Positions 1-6,402 are shown, counted from the stretch's first letter. The stretch is DNA of 10,758 nucleotides from an uncultured Chloroflexota bacterium (GCA_903924005.1 CAIXZV010000578.1:1-10758); one strand, 5' to 3'. Notes: generated by a model not told the origin, from the letters alone. Program-made: numbers and translations.

Positions 1-982
1 CGATGGATGATCCCACGATCACCGAGCCCAGCACCACGATGGGGTGGATGCCCACGGCGCCGGCCATCAGACGCGGCTGCAGCACATTCATGGTCACGAA
101 CCAGCCCACAACCATGGCGATGACCACGGGGAGCGTGGCGCCCGGGTGGAGCACCAGCGCCACCAGGACAGGCGGCGCCCAGGAGATGAACGGCCCAAAG
201 AACGGGATGGCGTGGAGGACGCCTGCAAGGCCGATGGTGACGGCCGCGTAGGGGAGGCCGAAGACGACATCCACGATCGCGGTGATCACGGCAAACGCCA
301 GACCCATGATCAACTGCGTCCGAAGGAACCCGCCAAAGGAGCGCGAGACGCTGCTCTGGACGAGGTGCGCCGTGGCGGCCTGGCTTGGCGGGACGAGGCG
401 CCAGATAAAGCTGAGCACCTTGTCGCGGTCCAGCGCGATGTAGATGGCCATGATCACGACGATCAGGATGTTGCCCAGCACCCCAATGCTGGCAACGGCG
501 ATCTCTTGCAGCGGGCCAACCAGCTGTCCGGCCCAGGCCTGCAGGTTCTCCACAATCTTGGGCGCCTGCTTGGCGAGGTCGATATTGAGACCGAAGGTGG
601 CGAGGCGGGCGCCCAGTTCGGCCATCGCGCTGGTCAGCTGCGTCTCAAGTTTTGGCGCGTCCTTGAGGAAGTCGCTGATGGAGCCGGCCATCGCCGCCGA
701 TGCCTGGATCAGCACCGCAAGCAGCCCGCCCACGAGCGCAACAAACACCAGCAGCACCGCCACGGCGTCCGGCAGCCTGGGCACAAGCCGCCTGAGCAGG
801 CCCACCAGCGGCAGCACGGCAAACGCCAGCAGCCAGGCGAGGAAGAACAGCATCAGGACGTCTGCGAAGAACGCGACGATCTGGATTGTGAACCCGGCCA
901 CCACAAACCCAAGGGCGATGGCGGCAAGGATCAGGATGATGTCGAGCAGTCGACGCTGGCGGTCGCTCAATTCGATCGGCAT
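1..982 (-). CDS. AI-2E family (PerM-like) membrane transporter, 3' end outside window
   Basis: Integral membrane protein of the AI-2E/PerM family (PF01594), whose members export signals or small solutes or act in Na+/H+ exchange; the substrate cannot be told from sequence. 327 residues are visible. Hydrophobic segments lie near residues 13-61 and 73-95, followed by a soluble helical region (about 100-155) and a further membrane block (about 160-185 and 222-325). The family-typical stretch IPFFGPFISWAPPVL is at about 259-273, and LQPRLMAGAVGIHP is at about 301-314. The reading frame is open to base 1, so a few dozen residues are probably missing. The ATG at 982 is fixed by an in-frame TAG 12 nt upstream. 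No Shine-Dalgarno is seen, but a TAGGCT box lies 6 nt before the ATG, which suggests a leaderless mRNA. Family call secure; function open. Confidence 0.9.
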   Translation of the reverse strand, partial: MPIELSDRQRRLLDIILILAAIALGFVVAGFTIQIVAFFADVLMLFFLAWLLAFAVLPLVGLLRRLVPRLPDAVAVLLVFVALVGGLLAVLIQASAAMAGSISDFLKDAPKLETQLTSAMAELGARLATFGLNIDLAKQAPKIVENLQAWAGQLVGPLQEIAVASIGVLGNILIVVIMAIYIALDRDKVLSFIWRLVPPSQAATAHLVQSSVSRSFGGFLRTQLIMGLAFAVITAIVDVVFGLPYAAVTIGLAGVLHAIPFFGPFISWAPPVLVALVLHPGATLPVVIAMVVGWFVTMNVLQPRLMAGAVGIHPIVVLGSVIVGSSI

Positions 983-988
983 GGCCGA

Positions 989-994
989 AGCCTA
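989..994 (-). promoter_or_regulatory. Candidate -10 box for leaderless transcript of the AI-2E family gene
   Basis: TAGGCT (TANNNT form) on the minus strand ends 6 nt before the ATG at 982, the spacing expected when transcription starts at the start codon itself. No recognisable -35 is present. The same arrangement recurs before trpS, the antitoxin and the MFS gene. Confidence 0.4.
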
Positions 995-1068
995 CGACGC
1001 CCGTCGAGACCTCGCGCGCCAGTCCTGCGCAGCGACACTTCAGTGGCAGGCCCGTTCGGCCCTCGCGA

Positions 1069-2088
1069 TTAGCGGAGGCCCATCTTCTCCTTGACCTCAG
1101 CCATCGTAGCCGCGGCCTTGGGCTTGAGACGATCAGCGCCTGCCTCAAGGATCCCGTCCACGTCGGCGGGGTGCGCCATCAGTTCGGCATAGCGCTCTCG
1201 GGCGCCGGCGTAGCGCTCGGTGATGCGCTGGGCGAGCAGCTTCTTTGTGTCCACGCAGCCCGTGCGCGCCGTTGCCTCGCCGTCCCAGATCTCCTCGTAG
1301 TCGTCGCCGAAGAAACGGTGGAGCTGACAGACGTTGCACACGCCGGGGCGCCCCGGGTCCGTGCGCTTGATGCGCTCCGTGTCGGTGACCATCGACATGA
1401 CCTGCTTGCGGATCTCTTCGGGGCTCGCAAGGATCTCGATGGTGTTGCCCACGGACTTAGACATCTTCTTCACACCGTCCGTGCCCAGGACCACGGGCGC
1501 GCTGGTGTAGACCGCCTGCGGCTCCGGGAATGTCTCGCCGTAGCGGTAGTTGAAGGCGCGGACGATCTCGCGGCTCAGCTCAAGGTGGGCCGCCTGGTCC
1601 TTGCCCACCGGGACGAGGCTTGCCTTGTAGATGACGATGTCGGCCGCCTGCAGCACCGGGTACGTGAGCAGGCCGTGGTTCACGTCGTCGGGCTGGTTGG
1701 CGATCTTGTCCTTGTACGTCGGCGTCCGCTCAAGCCAGCTGACCGGCGTCACCGTCGTCAGCAGCCACATGAGCTCCGTGTGCTCGGGGCGGTGGCTCTG
1801 GACAAACAGCGTGCAGCGGTCCGGGTCAAGGCCCAGCGCCAGGAGGCTCGCCGCCATCTCGCGGGTGCGCCGGCGCAGCAGCGCCGCGTCGTGGGTGCTG
1901 GTCAGCGCGTGGTAGTCGACGATGCAGTAGATCGCCTCGTACTCGTACTGGAGCATCACGTAGTTGCGGATGGCGCCAAGGTCGTTGCCGAGGTGGACGA
2001 TTCCGGACGGCTGGATGCCCGAGAAGATCAGCGGCCGTGGAGCCGCGAGCGGGGCGAGAGCGGGTTGGGGTGCGAGTTCAACGGTCAT
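1069..2088 (-). CDS. trpS: Tryptophanyl-tRNA synthetase
   Basis: Class Ic aminoacyl-tRNA synthetase that charges tRNA-Trp with tryptophan in the cytoplasm; 339 aa, normal for bacterial TrpRS. The HIGH-like signature is PSGIVHLGN at residues 27-35, the nucleotide and substrate loop PVGKDQAAHLEL is at 160-171, and KMSKS is at 208-212. The start chosen (ATG 2088) gives a short lead before the conserved IFSGIQPSG; an open frame extends further upstream, but there it overlaps the preceding toxin gene and looks non-coding. There is no clear ribosome site, and a TACACT box 8 nt before the ATG suggests a leaderless mRNA. An unusual cysteine set, C251, C254 and C278, sits in the helical domain after KMSKS. 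It resembles, but does not complete, the four-cysteine Fe-S pattern known in Thermotoga TrpRS. Stop is TAA. Confidence 0.97.
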   Translation of the reverse strand: MTVELAPQPALAPLAAPRPLIFSGIQPSGIVHLGNDLGAIRNYVMLQYEYEAIYCIVDYHALTSTHDAALLRRRTREMAASLLALGLDPDRCTLFVQSHRPEHTELMWLLTTVTPVSWLERTPTYKDKIANQPDDVNHGLLTYPVLQAADIVIYKASLVPVGKDQAAHLELSREIVRAFNYRYGETFPEPQAVYTSAPVVLGTDGVKKMSKSVGNTIEILASPEEIRKQVMSMVTDTERIKRTDPGRPGVCNVCQLHRFFGDDYEEIWDGEATARTGCVDTKKLLAQRITERYAGARERYAELMAHPADVDGILEAGADRLKPKAAATMAEVKEKMGLR

Positions 2089-2096
2089 CGTTGCGG

Positions 2097-2102
2097 AGTG
2101 TA
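2097..2102 (-). promoter_or_regulatory. Candidate -10 box for trpS
   Basis: TACACT on the minus strand lies 8 nt upstream of the trpS ATG, inside the 46-nt gap after the toxin gene. It matches TANNNT and would give a leaderless or nearly leaderless trpS mRNA, separate from the toxin-antitoxin transcript. No convincing -35 is visible. Confidence 0.4.
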
Positions 2103-2134
2103 ACGGAGCGTGGCGGGGCGGCGACGATGCGGGC

Positions 2135-2560
2135 TCATGACTGCGGCCAGTCCGGATGCGGCACGGCGACCAACTCCAGCCCCTCGATCCCGGCGAAGTC
2201 CTCCGGGTTGCATGTGTAGAGCGGCAAACCGTTGGCGATCGCGATCGCAGCGATCTGGGCATCGAAGGTGCGTGCTGTCACCTTGCGACCGGAGTGGCGC
2301 AGGTCGGACGCGACAAGGCCGAACGCTCGGGCTGCGGCAGCATCAAAGGGCAGGGTGACGAAGTCTGACTCAGCCTGCTGCACCTCCGCGATCCGGATTG
2401 CCTGCTCCACGGGGTCGTCCGTTGCAAGCGGGCCGACCGCAAGTTCCGCGAGCGTGATCGCTGAGATCATCGGCTGACTGGGTAGCTCCATCGCGCTGCC
2501 GAGGCGCGGAAGGAGGAGCACCGTGCTGGTGTCTAGCAGGGCACGAACATGTCTCGTCAC
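2135..2560 (-). CDS. vapC: PIN-domain toxin ribonuclease of a type II toxin-antitoxin pair (VapC-like)
   Basis: Predicted Mg2+-dependent endoribonuclease with a PIN domain (PF01850), 141 aa, normal for VapC toxins. The acidic active-site residues appear in order: D10 in LLDTS, E39 in ITLAEL, D100 in TFDAQIAAIA and D121 in NPEDF; the tail GLELVAV is also typical. VapC enzymes cleave tRNA or rRNA when released from their antitoxin; the target here is unknown. The GTG start at 2560 overlaps the antitoxin TGA as GTGA, which sets the start and implies translational coupling. A longer upstream frame exists but would run through the antitoxin gene. All four catalytic acids are present, so the toxin looks intact. 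Confidence 0.92.
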   Translation of the reverse strand: MTRHVRALLDTSTVLLLPRLGSAMELPSQPMISAITLAELAVGPLATDDPVEQAIRIAEVQQAESDFVTLPFDAAAARAFGLVASDLRHSGRKVTARTFDAQIAAIAIANGLPLYTCNPEDFAGIEGLELVAVPHPDWPQS

Positions 2561-2793
2561 AGCCGCGTGTCCAGGATGCGGTCGATGTCGGCGCGGAACC
2601 TCACCGGATCCACAGGGCGCAGACGACGCCACCTGGCCAGCAGCACCTCGGCTGAAATGGGCTGGGGCCCATACGGCACGAGTTGGGCAACGGGGCGACC
2701 GTCGCGCGTGATTGTGATGGGCTCGCCCGCCTGGACGCGGTCAATCACTTCGCCGCCGTGGTTGCGCAGGTCGCGGATTGTCACTTCTGCCAT
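2557..2793 (-). CDS. Phd/YefM-family antitoxin
   Basis: Small antitoxin (PF02604 type), 78 aa from the chosen ATG. The N-terminal DNA-binding and dimer part is typical: MAEVTIRDLRNHGGEVIDRV, then GEPITITRDGRPVAQLVP at about residues 24-41. The charged C-terminal tail (about 55-78, ending RADIDRILDTRL) is where such proteins wrap the toxin. It should neutralise the downstream PIN toxin and repress its own promoter. Two ATGs compete. The one at 2793 matches the family N-terminus and stands 7 nt after a TACAAT box (leaderless). The one at 2802 adds three residues (MTD) and has a GGTGA stretch 4 nt upstream. I prefer 2793 but cannot exclude 2802. The 4-nt overlap with the toxin makes a standard antitoxin-first operon. 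Confidence 0.9.
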   Translation of the reverse strand: MAEVTIRDLRNHGGEVIDRVQAGEPITITRDGRPVAQLVPYGPQPISAEVLLARWRRLRPVDPVRFRADIDRILDTRL

Positions 2794-2800
2794 GTCTGTC

Positions 2801-2806
2801 ATTGTA
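2801..2806 (-). promoter_or_regulatory. Candidate -10 box for the toxin-antitoxin operon
   Basis: TACAAT on the minus strand, one base from TATAAT, ends 7 nt before the ATG at 2793. It lies almost wholly inside the palindrome, so a bound repressor would cover it. No strong -35 is seen at 17-18 nt. Confidence 0.5.
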
Positions 2807-2821
2807 TCACCGGTGATACAA
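2802..2821 (-). promoter_or_regulatory. Perfect 20-bp palindromic operator over the antitoxin promoter
   Basis: TTGTATCACCGGTGATACAA is a perfect palindrome with 10-bp half-sites. It covers five bases of the TACAAT -10 box (2806-2801 on the minus strand) and ends 9 nt before the preferred antitoxin start. Phd/YefM antitoxins repress their own operons by binding palindromes at this position, so this is the likely operator. A second, smaller inverted repeat TTGCA-GG-TGCAA (2826-2837) is centred exactly 20 bp away, about two helical turns, and could be an accessory site. The location between divergent genes means binding might also affect hom on the other strand. Confidence 0.75.
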
Positions 2822-2825
2822 CAGA

Positions 2826-2837
2826 TTGCAGGTGCAA
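2826..2837. repeat. Short inverted repeat next to the operator
   Basis: TTGCA-GG-TGCAA, 5-bp arms with a 2-bp spacer, lies 4 bp beyond the 20-bp palindrome and 20 bp from it centre to centre. It may be a second repressor half-site pair or may overlap promoter elements of either divergent gene. No function can be assigned from sequence. Confidence 0.35.
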
Positions 2838-2905
2838 CCGGAACCCGGCGCGTCCTCGCACGCCCGCGTTCGGTACCATCCCGGGCACACCAACCCGGGC
2901 CACCC

Positions 2906-4066
2906 ATGCCCAGGTCCACACCTGCCCAAGCTGCGAGTTCCATCCCCGTGAGCGTTCAGCCCCTCCGCGTCGGCGTCATCGGCGCCGGCACCGTTGGCCG
3001 CGAGGTCGTGCGCGCGTTCCTTGAGCGCTCGCCGCGCCTGACGCCTGCCGACGGCCGCCCCATCGTCCTTGTCGGCATCGCGGAGAAGTTCACCGAGCGG
3101 GCCATCGCCAACGGCATCCCGGAGAGCCTCCTCACGGACGCGCCCGCGCACCTGATCGCCAGCGGCGACTGCGACGTGATTGTGGAGACCATGGGCGGCG
3201 ACGAGCCGGCGCACACGCTGGTGGCCGCGGCGCTGGCCACCGGGATCCCGGTGGTCACGGCCAACAAGCACATCGTGGCGCACTACGGCGCGGAGCTTGA
3301 GGCCCTCGCGCGCGCAAACAACACGGTCTTCCGCTTTGAGGCGGCCGTGGGCGGCGGCATCCCGCTGCTTGGACCCATCGCGCAGGACCTGGCCGGCAAC
3401 CGGATCACCCGCGTGCGCGGCATCGTCAACGGCACCACCAACTACATGCTCACCGCGATGGCGCGCGAAGGCCGCGACTACGTCGAGGTCCTCAAAGAGG
3501 CCCAGGCGAAGGGCTACGCCGAAGCCGATCCGACAGCCGATGTGGAAGGGCTCGACGCCGTCAACAAGATCGTCATCCTGGCGCGCCTCGCGTTTGGCAC
3601 CTGGATTGCGCCCGAGGCCGTGAGCAACCGACCGGGCAGCACTACCGGCGCCCCGGGCAAACCCGGGATCACGGGCGTCACCGCGGAAGACGTTGCCGCA
3701 ATGAGCGCCGAAGGCCGAACGCTGCGCCTGATCGCCACTGCCGTGCTGGCCGACGATGGCGCCATCGAGGCCTCCGTCGTGCCCACAGCGGTCCCCGCCA
3801 ATTCGCCCTTCGGCCGCTGCGACGGCGTGCTCAACCGGGTTGAGGTGGACGGCCTGCCCGTTGGCCGGGTGGCCTTCGAGGGTCCCGGCGCAGGCGGTGC
3901 CGCTGCCGCTGCGGCGGTCTTGTCCGACATCGTGTCCATCGCCCGCGGCCTCGGCTCCACGTGGGGCGGCGCGCCCGTCGTTGACCGCCAGGGGATCGCC
4001 GTCCGCCCGGTGGCCGGCGAGTGCGTCATGGCCCCGTCCGGCGCCTGCTACCCCGTGGGGGACTGA
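2906..4066 (+). CDS. hom: Homoserine dehydrogenase, lacking a C-terminal ACT domain
   Basis: NAD(P)H-dependent enzyme that reduces aspartate semialdehyde to homoserine, the branch step to threonine and methionine. 386 aa from ATG 2906; GTG 2948 (residue 15) is an alternative that removes a non-conserved leader, and neither start has a clear ribosome site. The Rossmann motif is RVGVIGAGTVGREV (residues 21-34), TANKHIVA is at 118-125, and the core motif GIVNGTTNYML is at 172-182. By alignment to the yeast enzyme, E206, D217 and K221 in YAEADPTADVEGLDAVNK match the catalytic residues. The closing motif GPGAG is at 326-330. The protein ends about 50 residues later, so the regulatory ACT domain of typical ~430-aa bacterial forms is absent. 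A Gly/Pro-rich insert (about 240-253) precedes GITGVTAED. First gene of the threonine operon, 5 nt before thrC. Confidence 0.96.
   Translation: MPRSTPAQAASSIPVSVQPLRVGVIGAGTVGREVVRAFLERSPRLTPADGRPIVLVGIAEKFTERAIANGIPESLLTDAPAHLIASGDCDVIVETMGGDEPAHTLVAAALATGIPVVTANKHIVAHYGAELEALARANNTVFRFEAAVGGGIPLLGPIAQDLAGNRITRVRGIVNGTTNYMLTAMAREGRDYVEVLKEAQAKGYAEADPTADVEGLDAVNKIVILARLAFGTWIAPEAVSNRPGSTTGAPGKPGITGVTAEDVAAMSAEGRTLRLIATAVLADDGAIEASVVPTAVPANSPFGRCDGVLNRVEVDGLPVGRVAFEGPGAGGAAAAAAVLSDIVSIARGLGSTWGGAPVVDRQGIAVRPVAGECVMAPSGACYPVGD
4057..4062 (+). promoter_or_regulatory. Ribosome binding site deciding the thrC start
   Basis: GGGGGA within the last codons of hom lies 9 nt before the ATG at 4072. It favours that ATG over the internal ATG at 4114 and suggests translational coupling with hom. 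Confidence 0.5.
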
Positions 4067-4071
4067 CCGCC

Positions 4072-5163
4072 ATGCCGCCCATCACGCCCAACGCCCAGGC
4101 CCATCGCCCGCGCATGGTTGAGCGCTACCGCGACTTCCTCCCCGTCACGGACGCAACCCCCGTCGTCACCCTTGGCGAAGGCGCCACGCCGCTCGTCCAC
4201 GCGAAGCGCCTGGGCGCGAGCATCGGCGTCCCCAATCTGCACCTCAAGATCGAGGGCCAGAACCCCACGGGCTCCTTCAAGGACCGCGGCATGGTGATGG
4301 CCATCGCGAAGGCGCTGGAGTCCGGCGCCAAGTCCGTCATCTGCGCCTCCACCGGCAACACGTCGGCATCGGCCGCCGCGTATGCCGCCGCCGCAGGGCT
4401 CGAGTGCGTGGTGGTGCTGCCGGCAGGCAAGATCGCCGTGGGCAAGCTGCTGCAGGCCCTTGTGTTCGGCGCTCGCGTGATCTCGGTCCGCGGCAACTTT
4501 GACGAGGCGCTCAACGTGGTGCGCGCGCTGTCCGAGCAGGACGACCATCCCATCACGCTCGTGAACTCCGTCAACCCGTTCCGCCTTGAGGGCCAGAAGA
4601 CGGCCGCGTTTGAGGTGGTGGACGATCTGGGCCGCGCGCCCGACATTCTCGCCATCCCCGTGGGCAATGCCGGGAACATCAGCGCGTATTGGCGCGGGTT
4701 CCGCCAATACCGTGACGCAGGGTTTGCCTCCACCACGCCAAAGATGTGGGGCTTCCAGGCGGCCGGCGCCGCACCCCTTGTGGCGGGCCACCCCATTGAC
4801 CATCCCGAGACCATCGCCACGGCCATCCGCATCGGCAACCCGGCGTCCTGGGATCTCGCGATCGCCGCACGCGATGACTCCGGCGGCCGCATCGACGCTG
4901 TCACCGACGAGGAGATCCTCGCCGCGTATCGCATGCTGCAGCGCCTGGAGGGCGTGTTCTGCGAGCCGTCGTCGGCGACGTCCCTCGCGGGCGTCATCAA
5001 GGCCGCCGCGGCCGGGCAGGTGGACCGCGACGCGACCGTGGTCTGCGTCCTGACGGGCAACGGCCTGAAGGACCCCACCACTGCCGAAGCCGGGCTTGAG
5101 GTCAAGGTGACCGAGGCCGAGCCGACCATTGCTGGCGTCGCGCAGGCGCTAGGCTGGACCTGA
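4072..5163 (+). CDS. thrC: Threonine synthase
   Basis: PLP-dependent enzyme that converts O-phosphohomoserine to threonine and phosphate. 363 aa, the short form common in Bacillus and actinobacteria. The PLP lysine is K70 in GQNPTGSFKDRG (residues 62-73), followed by CASTGNTSASAAAYAAAAGL (91-110), which packs on the cofactor ring. The phosphate-cradling loop PVGNAGNISAYW is at 196-207. CEPSSATS (297-304) and LTGNGLKD (327-334) complete the active site as expected for the family. Starts 5 nt after the hom stop with a plausible ribosome site, and its TGA shares one base with the thrB ATG (TGATG). All key residues are present. Confidence 0.97.
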   Translation: MPPITPNAQAHRPRMVERYRDFLPVTDATPVVTLGEGATPLVHAKRLGASIGVPNLHLKIEGQNPTGSFKDRGMVMAIAKALESGAKSVICASTGNTSASAAAYAAAAGLECVVVLPAGKIAVGKLLQALVFGARVISVRGNFDEALNVVRALSEQDDHPITLVNSVNPFRLEGQKTAAFEVVDDLGRAPDILAIPVGNAGNISAYWRGFRQYRDAGFASTTPKMWGFQAAGAAPLVAGHPIDHPETIATAIRIGNPASWDLAIAARDDSGGRIDAVTDEEILAAYRMLQRLEGVFCEPSSATSLAGVIKAAAAGQVDRDATVVCVLTGNGLKDPTTAEAGLEVKVTEAEPTIAGVAQALGWT

Positions 5164-6173
5164 TGCACCAGCCCATCGGGACGCACCACCGGATCGTCCC
5201 CGCCGTGCCGCCCCCCCCGGTGGGGGAGCCGGGCGCGTGGGACTCCATCCTTGGGCGACGTCTCGTGGTGGACGTGCCGGCGTCCACGGCCAACCTTGGC
5301 GCAGGGTACGACTGTCTGGGTCTGGCGCTGGAGCTGCTCAACCGCGTCACCGTGGAAGCGGTGGATGGCGACGGGTCCATCGAGATGACGGTGACCGGCG
5401 AGGGCGCCGGCGAACTTGGCGGAGATCGCGACAACCGCCTCATCCGCGGGCTTGAGCTGGCCGTTGCGGCGCAGCTTGGCCCGCGCCCGGCGGTCATCGG
5501 CTGGCGCGTGACGATGCACAACCGCATCCCGCTCTCGCGCGGGCTTGGGTCTTCGTCCGCTGCGGCGGTTGGCGGGCTGTGGGCTGGCAACGCGCTTGGC
5601 GGGGGGACGCTGGGCATGGACGTGCTGCTGCGGCTCGCCACCGATATCGAGGGTCATCCCGACAACGCATCGGCCGTGCTGCTGGGCGGCTTCGTGGTTT
5701 CGGCGCACCTGGGCCAGCGCGTGGAGGCCGTGCGGTTTGACGCGCCCGAGGGGCTGCGCGCCGTGCTGTTCATCCCTGAGCGCCGCCTGGCCACGGCCGA
5801 CATGCGCCGCGTGCTGCCGGCGGAGGTGCCGCTGCGCGACGCTGTCTCAAACATGAGCCGCATTGCGATTGGCGTGGCCGGCATCGCGTCCGGCCGCTGG
5901 GATCTGTTGGCGGACTTGACCATCGACCGGATCCACGAGCCGTACCGCTCGGTGGCCTACCCGCAGCTGCCGCGGCTTACCGGGGCGGCGCGGGCTGCGG
6001 GTGCGCTTGGCGCGTTCCTCTCGGGCGCCGGGTCAACCGTGCTTGCGTTTGTTGCCCCGGGCGCGGACTCCGCCCCGGTGGAGGAGGCGTTCGTCGCGGC
6101 CGCGCGCGAGGTGCTGCTGCCCGGGCGGATCGAAGTGGTCACGCCGCGCAATATCGGCCCCGTCATTCTCTGA
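5163..6173 (+). CDS. thrB: Homoserine kinase
   Basis: GHMP-family kinase that phosphorylates homoserine with ATP to give O-phosphohomoserine, the ThrC substrate. 336 aa. The N-terminal signature VPASTANLGAGYDCLGLAL is at residues 38-56, the ATP-binding GHMP motif PLSRGLGSSSAA at 123-134, EGHPDNASA at 163-171, and the C-terminal motif GAFLSGAGST at 283-292. The ATG at 5163 overlaps the thrC stop (TGATG), so translation is probably coupled. About 33 residues precede the conserved LVVDVPAS; they include a proline/glycine-rich stretch encoded over a C8 run (5211-5218). Most homoserine kinases begin only a few residues before that motif, so the true start could be further downstream (for example GTG 5220), though no better ribosome site is seen. 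Confidence 0.96.
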   Translation: MHQPIGTHHRIVPAVPPPPVGEPGAWDSILGRRLVVDVPASTANLGAGYDCLGLALELLNRVTVEAVDGDGSIEMTVTGEGAGELGGDRDNRLIRGLELAVAAQLGPRPAVIGWRVTMHNRIPLSRGLGSSSAAAVGGLWAGNALGGGTLGMDVLLRLATDIEGHPDNASAVLLGGFVVSAHLGQRVEAVRFDAPEGLRAVLFIPERRLATADMRRVLPAEVPLRDAVSNMSRIAIGVAGIASGRWDLLADLTIDRIHEPYRSVAYPQLPRLTGAARAAGALGAFLSGAGSTVLAFVAPGADSAPVEEAFVAAAREVLLPGRIEVVTPRNIGPVIL

Positions 6174-6186
6174 CGCGCAGGCGTCA
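6171..6186. repeat. Small hairpin spanning the thrB stop codon
   Basis: TGACGC-GCAG-GCGTCA is a perfect 6-bp stem with a 4-nt loop beginning at the thrB TGA. It has no following T-tract. It could protect the 3' end or act as a weak terminator. Confidence 0.4.
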
Positions 6187-6204
6187 ACGGCGCTAACGCA
6201 CGGC

Positions 6205-6221
6205 CACCCGTCCGGCGGGTG
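6205..6221. repeat. Small hairpin CACCCG-5 nt-CGGGTG
   Basis: A 6-bp stem with a 5-nt loop. It competes for the same bases as the left arm of the 18-bp inverted repeat (6214-6231), so the two folds are mutually exclusive. Confidence 0.35.
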
Positions 6222-6345
6222 AACGGTTCCGTGATGTGACGTTTCACCCCTCTGGCGGCGCGTTTGTCACGTGCCGAGGCTTCACGGCGCAACAGACCGT
6301 GCGTGGGACGGCCCAAACGTTCCGCGCCGGAACCGTTCACCCGCC
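6214..6345. repeat. 18-bp perfect inverted repeat with 96-bp interior, downstream of thrB
   Basis: The left arm GGCGGGTGAACGGTTCCG (6214-6231) is the exact reverse complement of the right arm (6328-6345). The interior holds a degenerate further copy, GTTTCACCC (6241-6249), and a GTTCCG-CGC-CGGAAC hairpin (6319-6333) that overlaps the right arm. The segment between thrB and the convergent minus-strand gene contains no gene. It could be the folded 3' region of the threonine mRNA, a bidirectional terminator, a small non-autonomous element or a cluster of protein-binding sites. No target-site duplication abuts the arms. Confidence 0.75.
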
Positions 6346-6358
6346 CCACGGGTGAACG
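6334..6358. terminator. Strong hairpin, candidate bidirectional terminator
   Basis: CGTTCACCCG (6334-6343) and CGGGTGAACG (6349-6358) form a perfect 10-bp stem around a 5-nt loop. It lies between the convergent thrB (ends 6173) and the minus-strand gene ending at 6403, 45 nt past the latter's stop. There is no T-tract on either side, so Rho-independent termination is uncertain. Its left arm is shared with the 18-bp inverted repeat, so only one of the two structures can form at a time. Confidence 0.4.
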
Positions 6359-6402
6359 ATGCGCGCCCGGACCCCGCCATGATCAACCGGCCCCCCCAGA
6401 CG

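Noticed and set aside
983..1068. Terminator after trpS
   Set aside because: Only a 4-bp GGCC stem (about 1050-1061) and the palindrome CTGCGCAG occur, with no T-tract; too weak to annotate.
44..1072. Long plus-strand open frame (342 codons)
   Set aside because: It is the antisense shadow of the AI-2E family gene. Its His/Asp/Arg-rich composition has no domain, while the minus-strand frame gives clear membrane helices and family motifs.
1171..2103. Plus-strand open frame of 310 codons opposite trpS
   Set aside because: Low-complexity Arg/Val/Ala translation with no motif; trpS on the other strand carries the KMSKS and HIGH-like signatures.
2821..2905. Threonine attenuator or leader peptide before hom
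   Set aside because: No short frame with Thr/Ile runs and no terminator/antiterminator pair; only a TACCAT box at 2874-2879 that is too weak to call a promoter.
2549..2905. N-terminal extension of homoserine dehydrogenase (open frame from 2549)
   Set aside because: It would overlap the antitoxin gene antisense and the translation is Arg/Ser-rich without similarity; the Rossmann motif begins shortly after ATG 2906.
4125..5708. Minus-strand open frame of 527 codons across thrC and thrB
   Set aside because: Shadow of two well-supported genes; the absence of stops is a GC-rich codon effect. No domain is seen in the translation.
6214..6345. Insertion-sequence or MITE interpretation of the 18-bp inverted repeat
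   Set aside because: The interior is only 96 bp with no coding capacity and no direct repeats abut the arms. Kept only as a possibility in the repeat finding.
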